In this document: in pieces, positions 22,693 to 32,751 of the stretch
How positions within the stretch are numbered: position 1 is the first letter of the stretch
Layout of the letters: each line of letters begins with the position of its first letter
Source: Pinus tabuliformis
Lineage: Eukaryota; Streptophyta; Pinopsida; Pinales; Pinaceae
Length of the DNA: 64,000 nucleotides
Direction: 5' to 3'
Assembly: GCA_031772625.1 (NCBI GenBank)
Contig: CM062816.1
Span: forward strand, 627,742,992 to 627,806,991
Notes under the pieces: model-generated
Database searches by the model: none
Told to the model about the DNA's origin: nothing
What the model saw: the letters and a program-made list of their open reading frames with translations, nothing else
Made by a program: the position numbers and the translations under genes

Positions 22693-23290
22693 CCCTTGTT
22701 CCGTCTCTGCTTGAGCCTTTGTCTTTATCTCTATGCCTGCCTCTGTCATGGTCCTCAATGCTTCTTCCGTCATGCACCCTATCCTTAACTCTATCAAATT
22801 CCTTGCCTTCCCGGGTTTGTCTCATCCGCTTGGAGCGAGGAGAGGGCGATCGAGAAGGAGACTTAGGGGACATCGCTCGTTTGAGAGATCGAGCTCGAAC
22901 AGGAGACCTTGCCTGAATGGGAGATCTCGATTGGACTGGAGACTTCACATGAACATGAACCTTTGTTCCACCGGGAGACCTGGTCCTTGCAGCTGTCCTC
23001 GGTGGAACAGGAGATGTTCGCCGATATGGTGACTTTCTACTAGTGGGAGATTTTGAACGCGACGACCTCCTCCTACTTGCTCGAACAGGAGATAATGACC
23101 GTGATGGCCTCCTCCTACCTCCTCGAACGGGGGATAATGACCGTGATGGCCTCCTCCTCCCTCCCCGAACGGGAGATAATGACCGCGATGACCTCCTCCT
23201 CCATCCCCGAACTGGAGATAATGATCGCGATGACCTCCTCCTAATTGGAGACCTTGAACGTGCAGGGGACCTGGCTCGAACAGGTGACAT
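22693..23290 (-). CDS. SR-rich nuclear protein, N-terminal exon (DAWDLE/SNIP1-like candidate)
   Basis: Open for 199 codons from the ATG at 23,290 into the gap. It begins MSPVRARSPARSRSPIRR, followed by tandem 14-residue units (SLSPVRGGRRRPSR type, 42-bp period, about 23,060-23,240), then SP-rich sequence, SRSPSPRSKRMRQTRE, and a charged D/R/K-rich tail (HDRGRHRDKDKGSSRDGTR). RS repeats mark nuclear RNA-processing proteins. The SPSPR-KR-R motif followed by a charged region resembles the N terminus of plant DAWDLE/SNIP1 FHA proteins, which act in microRNA biogenesis and splicing. The FHA domain, which would prove this, would lie beyond the gap. An SR-type splicing factor or SRRM-like protein is the main alternative. 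A splice acceptor just before the ATG supports a real gene. Confidence 0.6.
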
Positions 23291-24110
23291 TGAAAGAACC
23301 TGTACAAGGACATGATAGCAAACATACAAAAAATATAAATGACGTACTTAATAAATAAGGACATGTTTCCCAACAATACGTCTAATTTCAGAAAATTTGC
23401 GAAAATCACAGGTTTTTCACGCAACCATCTGCTTCCTGAGACAAAAAGCTGAAAAAAATGATATTCGAACCCGGATGTCTATGAAGTGTAAAACATCTGA
23501 GATGCAGGTAAGTTGACTGTATCAATATAGCAATGCTACAACATTCACCGCCAAATCAAAACCCTTTGACATCTGCATCTCTATATGAATTCAAGAATGA
23601 GAAGTCAACGACTTTAAAGAACAAGGTAATTCATAAACCCTAAAAACAATTACATAGGTTCAAAACCTGTAAAATTGGGAGATGTGCACCTCGAAGGTTT
23701 TAAAGACTCTTGACGTTTCACCAGCCTAGGTTAAAAGGGTTGAAACTAGTTATCCGTAAACTCTACGAAATGCCAAGGTGAGACCAATGTAATAGATTCC
23801 CTTAAAAGACTTTGGTGAATGACAGACATCCGTGGCCACCGAACCCTAAACCTTAGTATAACATACACCACAGAGTTCTTGTTGCTATGCATAAGATTGC
23901 ATCGATCGAACACTATCTGAAGGTTAATCGGACCAAAATTAACTCGGGAATTAATTATTTCAATGAATATGGCACAGGGTTTAAATGAAACGAATTTGAA
24001 CTGCTGAAAAAAGCATACCTACGAATAACAGAGATTTAGGTTCTGTCCCTTCTCCCCTCTCGTAAAATCAAATGGAAGTGTCTTATGCCGGAGCTTATCT
24101 GGTTACTCTG
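23291..24110 (-). other. 5'UTR and candidate 5'UTR intron of the SR-rich gene
   Basis: On the minus strand a donor-like TTCGTAG|GTATGC lies at 24,019/24,018 and an acceptor CCTTGTACAG|GTTC at 23,300/23,299, giving a 719-bp intron that ends nine bases before the ATG at 23,290. The putative non-coding first exon lies from about 24,110 to 24,019. Its start is my estimate, and I found no convincing TATA box. Introns in the 5'UTR are common in plant genes for nuclear proteins. Confidence 0.45.
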
Positions 24111-24400
24111 CAACGTTCGGAGTGGAGCATTGTAATGAAGAAATTTCACCCAATAGCACTGTTTTTCATTCGTGGCTTAGAATGGCTGCCGCCAATCCTT
24201 TACCGGATGCCCTTTGATTTCATGGCAGTGTTCACCATTTGATTTCATAGCAGAGTTCCAAGCTAGCGTGATGCGATCTAATTGGGATTTTTTTGCTTTT
24301 TCCTTTTCTCTATTTCTTAATTAAAATATTTGTTTTTTTTATGGAAAGAGTTAGGAAAAAATTTGGTAAATAACTCCATCAAGGGCATTTTGTCTACAAA
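24111..24400. other. putative upstream region of the SR-rich gene
   Basis: About 290 bp with no coding potential. It contains TTGATTTCATGGCAGTGTTC and GATTTCATAGCAGAGTTC, a short direct repeat at about 24,214-24,260. Promoter activity is inference from position only. Confidence 0.3.
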
Positions 24401-24536
24401 CTATCTAATGTGGTTCATTATTAGGACAAGATGGATAGGATCATGAATGAATGAATGAATTTTCTTTGAACCATCTAATGTGGTTCATCATTAAAACAAG
24501 ATGGATAGTCAGATCATGAATGAATGAATGAATTTG
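24401..24536. repeat. tandem duplication, two units of about 62-66 bp
   Basis: Unit 1 (24,401-24,462) and unit 2 (24,471-24,536) share ATCTAATGTGGTTCAT, ACAAGATGGATAG, and a terminal GAATGAATGAATGAATT run. Confidence 0.9.
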
Positions 24537-24549
24537 TAACGTCCACAAG

Positions 24550-25100
24550 ACTAAAAATAGTCTATGGAATCTCCAACCTCCCTGTTTTTCGCCTTTTGCA
24601 ATTCAATCATTTTTTACTCAAATTAATGATGAGTTGACTCAACCTTCTAACCATCCCCTTAATGTAAAGACAATGTCAAGGAACCAATGTTAATATATTG
24701 TCGTAACTATCTCTAATATCTCTGAAAGCATCACATTCCAAAATGAAATGTTTTTTCCGATTCCACTGCGCCAGAAGTGCAAAAAGTACACACTCGTTCT
24801 TCCCAAGCTTTTTTAGGTCTTTTCCACTGACTTGTTTCACACTGAAGTTGATGCGAGTTAGTTTTTAATTGACCAATAAGAATCTTTTATGTCCATGGAA
24901 TGCTAGCTCCAATGTACTCTTTTTGTTGGAGATCACAAGTGGGATTGAATTCCTGAACATAGTACTTCTTCTTTCTGCCTAACTATTTTCCCCATATACA
25001 CTTACAGAGCTTTTGCATAACAAAATTCTTTAACTTCTTGTTATTTGTGGGACAAGGATTGAGGTAAATATCCATTTCTGCATCCAGTTGTTGTTTTGTC
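24550..25100 (-). pseudogene. non-LTR retrotransposon (LINE) C-terminal fragment
   Basis: Minus-strand translation with one shift near 24,770 gives SQWKRPKKAWEERVCTFC, then GAVESEK and HFILECDAFRDIRDSYDNIL. The CxxC...HxxxxC pattern is the C-terminal zinc-binding region found after LINE reverse transcriptases (established family feature). Reverse transcriptase and endonuclease are absent. Upstream on the minus strand (about 24,860-25,100) the translation stays LINE-like but is too decayed to assign. Confidence 0.5.
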
Positions 25101-25193
25101 TCATCCATGATTTCTTTCTTTCACTCGTGCCTTCATTGAAGATAACTTTAGGTCATCTACCTACTCTCATTTGCTCAATTATTTTTAGGTACA

Positions 25194-25370
25194 TGTTGAC
25201 ACCTAATCATTGAGATTGGGTGAAGACTTGTAAACAATGTAAATAGTAAATAATGGAAAATAAAGAGCCACGGGAGGTGAAGCCTAAGAGTCACTCCCTC
25301 ATGTATATAACCATGAGTAATCTTAATAAATAAACACAATTCATTTGAGGAGTTACCTCCTGGCCTGACA
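25194..25370 (+). repeat. short LTR (177 bp) with adjoining primer-binding site
   Basis: Bounded by TGTTGACACC and GGCCTGACA, with a TATA-like GTATATAACC and AATAAATAAAC inside. It is followed at once by TGGTATAAGAGCC (25,371-25,383), one base from the canonical tRNA-Met primer site. No second LTR is seen, and downstream DNA becomes copy A of the unknown repeat within about 100 bp, so only the 5' end of a small copia-type or TRIM-like element remains. Confidence 0.6.
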
Positions 25371-25459
25371 TGGTATAAGAGCCAACGCCATTTTTGGCTT
25401 CCCTCTTTGCCCTTGTAACTCCCTTCTGTCATTTCTGTTGTCTACGATATTCTTCATTC

Positions 25460-25702
25460 TTATGCTCTTTGTCCTCTGCATAATAATCTGGTGTAACGTT
25501 TCTCACCTACATAGGTCCCTGTCCCTCGATTGCGCACTACCCTCCCTACTGTGCGGCCTCCATACACATCTCGGACTCGACTCCCATACGCTGCTCCTTC
25601 ATATCCCTGATTTCTGTTGAATGGATGTCCAACATTGCCATAGTATGCCATTTTGTCCTTGAATGACTCATAACCTCTTGGGTACTCTGGATTACCTTCT
25701 CC
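25460..25702 (-). pseudogene. alternative C-terminal tail of copy A, G/Y/R-rich
   Basis: Continues the copy-A frame leftwards but is unrelated to copy B at the same position. Composition is Gly-, Tyr- and Arg-rich (YPRGYESFKDKMAYYGNVGH; YGSRVRDVYGGRTVGR). No family recognised. The switch from shared to unshared sequence is near 25,703. Confidence 0.35.
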
Positions 25703-27337
25703 TGGATGCTTGTGCACGTTAGATGTGATCACTCATTCTTCAAACTACGCAGGAGATGTGTTGTCAAGACACTCTGCGTGATTGCACAACTCTATGTTGT
25801 GACTCGTCGAATGATATGTTGTGCATCGCTTCTTCTGGATTGTCTTGAAGGATCTTAGTATCTCCTTGGTCACTTGGGACTTGCTTTGCTTCTGATCCGT
25901 TGAAGCTGGTGGGTCGACCTCTTGGTGGTAAGGCACGAGACCGATGTCTTGCTCTAACTCTCAATGCTCCATCTTCGTATCCATATGTTCAAGTACTCGT
26001 TCAATCGCTTGAGTGAAGTCCTGCTCCTGCAACTGCTCACCCTGTCTACTTTGTGCCAGCTGTTCGAATGAGTCTACTACCTTTACGGGCATAGTTTCAT
26101 CTGTCTGTACATGTTACGCCCCCTGTTGTACTTGTCCTTGTTGTGCTTCCTTCTCGTGTTTGTGCAGCTCTTGTTCCTTTCGGAGTTGCTCCTTCAACTC
26201 ATGCAATTCCTTCACTATTTCCTCCATGCTCTGTTTTTTCTCTCTGCCTTTCCGCAGTCCTCTTATCGCGTTGTTGCCTCTTCGCCTCTATTACCAAAGT
26301 TGCTTTCTGCACAAGTGGGTCTGCTCTGAACTTGCAGCTTTGTTATGCCTCTACGTTGTCGACAATATTTCTATGTCGATCAGTGCCTCCATTGCTGCCT
26401 TCGACATGCAAGGTGGATCCTGCTCAAATATTATCTTGTACATCGAGGTGACAAAATGATCTGACAGTTGTGTGATAACTCCTTTGAAGTCGCATTCGGA
26501 AAGCAGTTTACAATAAGTATTCACAAAGGTTTCTGTTGGTGTCCATGCCCACTTCAAGCCCGGGAACTACTGACGGGCACAAATTGCATCTAAGATGTAG
26601 GCAGACATGTAGATTTCTGCTTTCTAACCTTTGGGTGGCTGCCAAGCTCCTGTTACCTATTCCTTCAGCCTATGAGCCAACATGTTGGACCAGTTACATG
26701 CTTTGCCTTCACTGGCCAGCTAGCCCAACGCGGTCACCCAACTCCGCGGGAAGGTCTCAGTGCTCTCTTGGCCATACAAGTGGCATGCAAAGACGACCAA
26801 GTATTGATATGCCTTCCACAGTATCTTCATCTTGTAAATCTGGTTGGGTGTCATTCTGAATTTGGCTGGTTCCTTCACCCAGTTCTTCAAGACATCCCTG
26901 GATTTGGCATTGTTGTTGGGTATGTTGAAGGGTGTCTCCATGGTGATCACCGACTTCGGCAAGTGGTACATATGTTGATAATCATGCGCCCTAAAGGTAG
27001 CAATCTATGTCCCGCTGACACTGCTCAAGGTCATCATTTAGGGATCAGTGTGCGAGATGATCTAATGTATCATGTCCGGGCATGGGAATGTCGAATACCT
27101 GCATGCAATCTAGTACAAGCCGAACTTGTGAATGTTCACATAGACTTGGCGGTCTTCGAGATCTTCCCCAAATGTGCCTGAGAATGCATCATTGACCTCT
27201 TGCCATTTCAGCTTGATGTTTTTGTCTATGATCAGCTTGGTGTCTTCGTAAATCGGCAAACTCGTAGACACTCGCTCAACTGTTGCTCTAGTTGTGCTTT
27301 CGTCGATGTCCTTTGACCCTGCTCTCTTGGAGGCCAT
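25703..27337 (-). pseudogene. copy A of an unrecognised repeat ORF
   Basis: I do not recognise the family. Reading starts at the ATG at 27,337 (MASKRAGSKD) and continues with landmarks shared with copy B: LKWQEVNDAFSGTFGEDLED, then MYHLPKSVITMETPFNIPNN, WVKEPAKFRMTPNQIYKMKI, FACHLYGQESTETFPRSWV, KWAWTPTETFVNTYCKLL and FEQDPPCMSKAAMEALID. Stops interrupt it. Compared with copy B it lacks about 507 bp (joint at about 26,366), removing the middle-to-late part. After the joint it keeps a charged region that is Gln/Glu-rich in copy B, and ends near DQGDTKILQDNPEEAMHNIS. No transposase, integrase or polymerase motif is visible. Confidence 0.5.
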
Positions 27338-27810
27338 TGATCCTGAACTGCCAAGAGACAAACGAACACCTGTTGTATCTGGCGACATGGTGACATGCAT
27401 GGCAAGAAATATGTTAGTTAAAAACAAAGCCAACTTGAGGGATGACATGTGACATACTCGGGGAACTGTTGGCAAGGATTGCGCAATTTCCACTGGGAGG
27501 CCGAGAGACCGACTATCGGAACTGCGCAAAAGGCAATCTGGACTATCGGGAGGCTAGTTGACTACTGGAATTGCGCAATGCGCAATCTAGACTAGCTTGT
27601 TGGGTGCTGAGATTGTGCAATGCGCAATTTCAACTAGCAAGTGATGCAGGCCCAGGGACTACATTACGCAATTTTTTGGGCCAGCAGTCACTGCCTCTCA
27701 GAATTGTGCAAGGCAAGACTGGAGGGCAGTGACTGGCCAGAATTGCACATTTTCTGGGAGGAAGGCAGAGCCTTCCCTCTCAGAATTACACAATGTTGTC
27801 TGGGTAAGGC
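27338..27810 (-). repeat. copy A upstream hairpin cluster with ATTGCGCAAT motifs
   Basis: Contains many TTGCGCAATT-like palindromes (for example 27,478, 27,571, 27,620, 27,666). Inverted repeats include 27,568-27,588 with 27,610-27,631 (about 20 bp, two mismatches), CAGTCACTGCC at 27,685-27,695 with GGCAGTGACTG at 27,725-27,735, and GGAAGGC-AGA-GCCTTCC near 27,760. It lies directly upstream of the copy-A ORF start. Confidence 0.8.
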
Positions 27811-28534
27811 AGAGTCTGGGCCAAGGTTGCCCAGACCTATTGACAGGCAACTGAAAGCAAATGAAGATGTGAATGCATGGCGATACTGAGTGTAAGCAGA
27901 AGTGAATAATCGTGCATGGAAACAGTGAATGCAATATTTAGAAAACAAAACAACATGCATTTGTGTGAAACGAGTCATCGAATCGGCGACCGTTTGTGCA
28001 AAACAATGTCATGCATGCGACAACAGTGAGATGCAAATGAAAACTGAAATGGTGCTTGTGCAGGCTAACATGCATGCAAACGATAGGAAGCGTTCACAGA
28101 AATCAAGCAGACAACACTCACACAAGCCAAAACACAAAAAGTGACAGAAATGTTGCAAAAGACAAGTAAAGCAGACTTAACCGGAAATATCTAAGTTGGA
28201 TGTGTCGAAGACTCCTGGATGTGTTGTGGGATGTCAGAGCTCCAAGATCGATGTGAAGAATGAACTCTGAAGCGTCTAACAAATAAGTTGGAGGCTCATG
28301 ATGCACATGCCACAAATCTAGGAAAAAGCGACACTTGGAGGAAAGTTTCTAAAACGATCTTTACATGTAACCTCTAGCTGCTAAAAATAGATCCCTAAAA
28401 TCTAGTGATGCTTTTTGCATGTAGCTTTTTGCTATTTTAGGAAAAAGCAACCCATGCATGCTAGTCAAGTTTTCTTGGTCCCAGAGGGAACCGATCAACC
28501 TGAAGGCACATGTAACAACCTACTTGACCGAGGG
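27811..28534. other. copy A upstream spacer
   Basis: Aligns with copy B 36,870-37,597 over its whole length (for example GCATGCGACAACAGTGAGATGC in both, read in parts). No coding signature. It separates the two hairpin clusters. Confidence 0.6.
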
Positions 28535-28746
28535 AGATTTTTGCGCAATTTCTAGGAGGAGCAACTGACTGCTGCCTAGAATTGCGTAATTTTTGGGCTG
28601 AGCTATACTGTTGGGCCAAATTATGCAATTTTCCAGACTATTTGATAGGATTGCGCAATTTCTGAGCCCAGCTAACTGCCAGTAAGATTTGCGTAATTTC
28701 TGGAGGGAAGGTTGGTTCCCCTCCAAAATTGCGCAATTTTCTGAGG
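28535..28746. repeat. copy A distal hairpin / ATTGCGCAAT array
   Basis: Motif copies at 28,541, 28,581, 28,621, 28,651, 28,688 and 28,728, about 30-40 bp apart. Hairpin TGGAGGG (28,701-28,707) with CCCTCCA (28,719-28,725). A longer imperfect stem pairs GCGCAATTTCTAGG near 28,543 with CCTAGAATTGCGT near 28,575. Confidence 0.8.
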
Positions 28747-29143
28747 GAGTTGCTCAACTAGTAGTTGGATTAAGTCTGGAGTGGCAACTTGTGAGGGGAG
28801 TGAAGCAATGAATCATGCAAAGGCTGGCAAGCTGCTGAAAAACCAATGAGGCTTATTTACTTGACAGTGCAAGACATGCTACTCGACACATTGGTAGAAC
28901 TCTAGCTCTCTGAATGGACCTTTTTCATGAAAAGGAAGTCTAACACCTCTGAAAGTATTGTTTAGTTCTCTGTTCATCTTGGTTTCCACACTTGCTTGAT
29001 TGTAAGATGTAGCATCTCCTAAGCTCTTGATCAGTTGACACACATTCCAAGCCAAGCCAACACAGTTGTTTCAATTGGGGATGAGGGGTGTATTGGTGCA
29101 CAAGCAGTATGGTCGTCAGAGTTTTAGTTTCATCTCTGGTGTT
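28747..29143. other. end of copy A homology and flank
   Basis: Similarity to copy B continues to about 28,882 (GACAGTGCAAGACATG) and then fades. No gene is seen beyond it. Confidence 0.45.
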
Positions 29144-29246
29144 GCTCCGCTGCCAGCAGGCCTGGACAGTACCCCGGTGGAGTCACACAAGAACACAAGC
29201 ATCGCTCCGCTACAAGCGAGCTTGGTTAGTACCCTGGCGGAGTTAC
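29144..29246. repeat. two 43-bp direct repeats with CTCCGC...GCGGAG arms
   Basis: Units 29,144-29,186 and 29,204-29,246, 60 bp apart, share GCTCCGCT, GGTTAGTACC-like centres and GGCGGAGT/GGTGGAGT ends. Each can fold, because its start pairs with its end. Confidence 0.75.
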
Positions 29247-29914
29247 TTGAATTAGCTCTCTTCACATTAATCCTTTCTCTTCTTTTGCCTTATTCATTTT
29301 TCATTTTTCGAAATTTTTTCACATTTTCATTTTTCCATTTTTCATTTTTCAGAACTGTGAATAACACTTATTCATTTCAGAGGGGGAAGAGGGATCTCGA
29401 CTTATTGAGAGAAGAAGGGGTTGTTCCTTCAAAGAAGAATTTTATATATACCCTTGACATGCTTGTTAAGGTTTTCCCCCTCACCTTAGTCAACTTAACC
29501 AAGCTGACAAGGGTTAACCCAAAAGTAACCGACTAGAGTAGGTGACACTAGTTAGCGCACAAGTGTTGTGTTTTCACCAAGGTTCACTTCGAACAGTACG
29601 TATTTTCCATCGACGTATCATGGACTGAAGATAACATACAGAGGCAAGACAATAGATAACCAAGTATTGATAACTTCATAAGTCCTCTTGTACTTTACCC
29701 AGCTTGTTTCAAGTGTCACACACGGTTTCATGTGAAACTAACCTACGAACATAAATAAGCAAACAAACACAAAACAAAGAAAAACCATAAGTAAATGCGT
29801 AAGCAAAGCAAGTAAGCAAACAAGCATGCAAGCAAACAAACATGTAAGCTAAGAAGCAAACAAACCAAAAGCAAACACTACTCCTACTCCAAAGCTAACG
29901 GTGCATGGGTCTGC
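29247..29914. other. low-complexity non-coding DNA
   Basis: Holds a T-rich stretch (TTTCATTTTTC repeats, 29,295-29,352) and an AAGCAAAC-type repeat-rich stretch (29,750-29,880). The long plus-strand frame at 29,066-29,536 is composition-driven and has no family motif. Confidence 0.5.
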
Positions 29915-32030
29915 TCACATGAAGTAATACTTCCAATGCAGCCACCGACGCATTGGTTGACCCATGTTGGTGAAGGCATGGTTCGCGAACAACACAGCTG
30001 TGTGAACCAGCAAACATGAAAGATATAACAATGAAGACAAACACACTCCAAGTTTAAATGTGTCCACATAACATAAGTGAGTGCAAGTGCATGACATGCA
30101 ATCTGTGGACTTACCATGGTGTTGTGTGACACTGCATGCAGTTGTTAAGCATACACATACTCTTGACTGTGACATGCAAGAAAATGAAAGAAACAAAGAC
30201 AACTTGCGTCGTGCACATGTGCTTGCTATGTAAGATTCCTCCAATGCATGAGCGATGGGATCGTGTAGTTTGAGTGGAGGAAGCATAATCTGTGTGTGAG
30301 ATTGATCTTTAATGCATACAGATGAGTGATGAGGAGCCTTGGGTGTTTCAACAATTTCCTGATCAGAAGTGAAACCAACCTCATGACAACGAGGGCTTGA
30401 CATAACCATTAGCTCGGCCTAAAGTGCCTCGACAATCTGTGGGGTTTCGACTTCATCAATAGATAGATCATCATAAACAGGTGGATTTGAAAAATAAACT
30501 GCAATATATTCGTCATCGTGATCGAATACGGGAGTAAATAGATCATGATAGCTATGAACAACAAAATCAAAGATTTCATCGACATCCTCATGATTTGATG
30601 AATCAAACAGAGGGGTAGATGAGAAGCAGGAAAATTCACCCCTTGTGTTTCCGAAAAAAGCAGATGAAATATCAAGTGGATTTTCAATGAATAATTCCAT
30701 TGTCGGATGATGGAAGGACATCCGGTGTGTTCTGCGAATGATCAACTATGGGTGCATCTGTAGACGGAGATACACATGAAAAATCATGGATGGCAGAATC
30801 ACCAAAGATGTCAGGAAAACACGGAGGAGCCTTGGACAGAAGGGAGTCATCCTTCACCGAGGACTGATGCTCAAGCTCCTAGTCATACTCCTCATGAATG
30901 ATAACGTAGGTTGTTTGCGTAACACCAACTCCGTCAATGACTTGATCCTCGCTCACAACAAGTTTAGAGTCTGAAATGGAAGAACACAAGATAGTGCAAT
31001 CCGAAGGATCAGTAGAACACGAAGACGAAGGTTGAGGTAAAACAGACATGTGACAACCCATGGGATTTGCAACCAAATATGCGGGAAAATTGAGAGAAGT
31101 GATGTTGGGAGGATGTGACTGTTGAACAGATGTGTGTACATGTTCTCCCACATCACTCTCCAGGGGTGGAGTTGTTTGATGAGGGGACGACGAGCAGTCA
31201 CTTGTGACAGCGACCATCTGTCTGTGATTGTGCAGCTCCATCACCAAAGTATGCCGAGCGGGGCTTGGGATTAAACTTTCTTTTAGGATTAACATATTTG
31301 GTAAGACAATACTCAAATCTGTCCATGAGATACTGGAATTTTATCTGACTTTTCGGAGCTTGAAACTACAACACACGGAAGCGGTCCCAAAATTCCATAG
31401 GCGATTCATGCGGGGCCTTCCGTTGTTTTGGCAGTTTTTTGTTAAGAGGTTCTGGATTAAAATTATGGAAAGTAAATTAATGAGATCACATAACTTGTCA
31501 AGTGAGTGCACGCTACTAGGAGGCAGACTCCAGCACCACCGTTGTGGGGATTCGCGAAGTGTGTATGAAAGCAGCAGACTGACCTCTTCTGCATAGAACT
31601 CATCTGCATTCTCAAGGAATACATAGAAGTCTTCTAAGTACTCAAGCCAGGCTACTTTGCCTTCACCATCATACGTGAATTCAGACAAGAGATCAAAAAA
31701 CTCCCTCGTGATGTTGAGAGGTTCGGCATGCGAAAGACATTGCGGAGGGATGAGTGTAATAGAATCCATGATAGATGTGCAAAGGTTCAAAATAGGATGA
31801 GAGGACACATCTTGTCATCTGGCCCTCCTAGCGCTAGAAATGTTGACGGTGCTAGATCCGCCAACATGTCAGGGGATCTCCCTGGTAAGAAGTCCCAACT
31901 AGACCTCAGACCGTTTGGTGTAGGAGTCCCAACAGTGGGTTGTATGGTATCACCTTGACCGTGGTTGCGCGCAGAGGCAAGTAAGATATCCCTATTGGTA
32001 GCAAGGGTGTGACATATGTAGCAAGTCAAG
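29915..32030 (-). pseudogene. Ty3/gypsy gag remnant with acidic tail
   Basis: On the minus strand the gag core is at 31,808-31,341: FFDLLSEFTYDGEGKVAWLE, then EEVSLLLSYTLRESPQRWCW and SLPPSSVHSLDKLCDLIN, the gypsy Retrotrans_gag pattern. A shift near 31,340 leads to a continuation (about 31,316-30,880), then an acidic D/E-rich region (30,745-30,419, for example NHEDVDEIFDFVV). Upstream, 32,029-31,787 looks like the gag N terminus (SARNHGQGDTIQPTVG). No protease or polymerase follows, so the element is truncated after gag. It lies between the two copies of the unknown repeat. Confidence 0.65.
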
Positions 32031-32751
32031 GAAGGTGCATGAACGATTCTAACACATGGAGGGTGATGTGAGTGCGCCCCTTGGAAACCTGTGAAAGCAC
32101 GTGGCTAAGAAGGGAACACACGAGCAAAGATGCATCACAAACTGGAAAGCAAGTAAGCTAACAATCCAAAGTGATGGTTAAACCAACAACACATTTCAGT
32201 AAGATTCATACATACTTATACAAAAAAAGTCCATACATGCATGCGTAAGCAAACATATACATATATCATTAGAGTAAACAAGTTAGCTGAAATACAATAA
32301 CAACATATGCATGAAACATGTTGGCTCTGTTATATTAAGAAGTGAAAGTTCCAATCATATAGTACAACCATGACCAACCAATAGTCCCGATACTGGAATG
32401 TTACAGTTATTGTCGCCTCCGTTTCCAAAGAGATGTACTAGCTCTGCACATTGGAGAAGCCAAGGCTCATTACAATACTCTCCAAGCTTTCTCTAAGATA
32501 CTCCTATTGGAAGCTTGGTTGACCAAAAACCTATACAATGAGTTATGAAGGACTATATAGAGCAAAGGGTGGGGTGACCCTTGACATTCCTCTTTGTGAC
32601 TGTTCATCTACCCTCATGACTCTTCAACTACTCTATGACTGTTACATTCAACTATCGACACTTGAAGTTCCACTTGACAAGACGTTACATATAATCTACA
32701 CATGTACCCATGTGAGACAAAATAGGCTTGAGCAAGCCATGCAAGATATCA
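32031..32751. other. non-coding spacer
   Basis: No protein similarity. It may be leader or LTR of the adjacent gypsy remnant. GACTATATAGAGC near 32,552 is a TATA-like motif on either strand. No edges could be set. Confidence 0.35.

Noticed and set aside
23043..23315. Plus-strand frame of GDNDRDGLLLPPRT repeats
   Set aside because: It is the opposite-strand shadow of the SR-rich exon; the minus strand has the splice acceptor, the ATG and the RS composition.
22945..23424. Minus-strand His/Gly/Tyr-rich repeat frame
   Set aside because: Alternative frame of the same 42-bp repeats, without an RS domain or a start near the splice acceptor.
24397..24540. Tandem GAATGAATGAAT units as a CRISPR-like array
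   Set aside because: Only two units, adjacent rather than spaced, in eukaryotic DNA.
25703..27337. Copies A and B as the two LTRs of one element
   Set aside because: They contain a large ORF, differ greatly in size, lack matching TG/CA ends, and no polymerase lies between them.
29066..29536. 156-codon plus-strand frame
   Set aside because: Phe/Ser-rich because of TTTCATTTTTC repeats; no motif; contains the 43-bp direct repeats.
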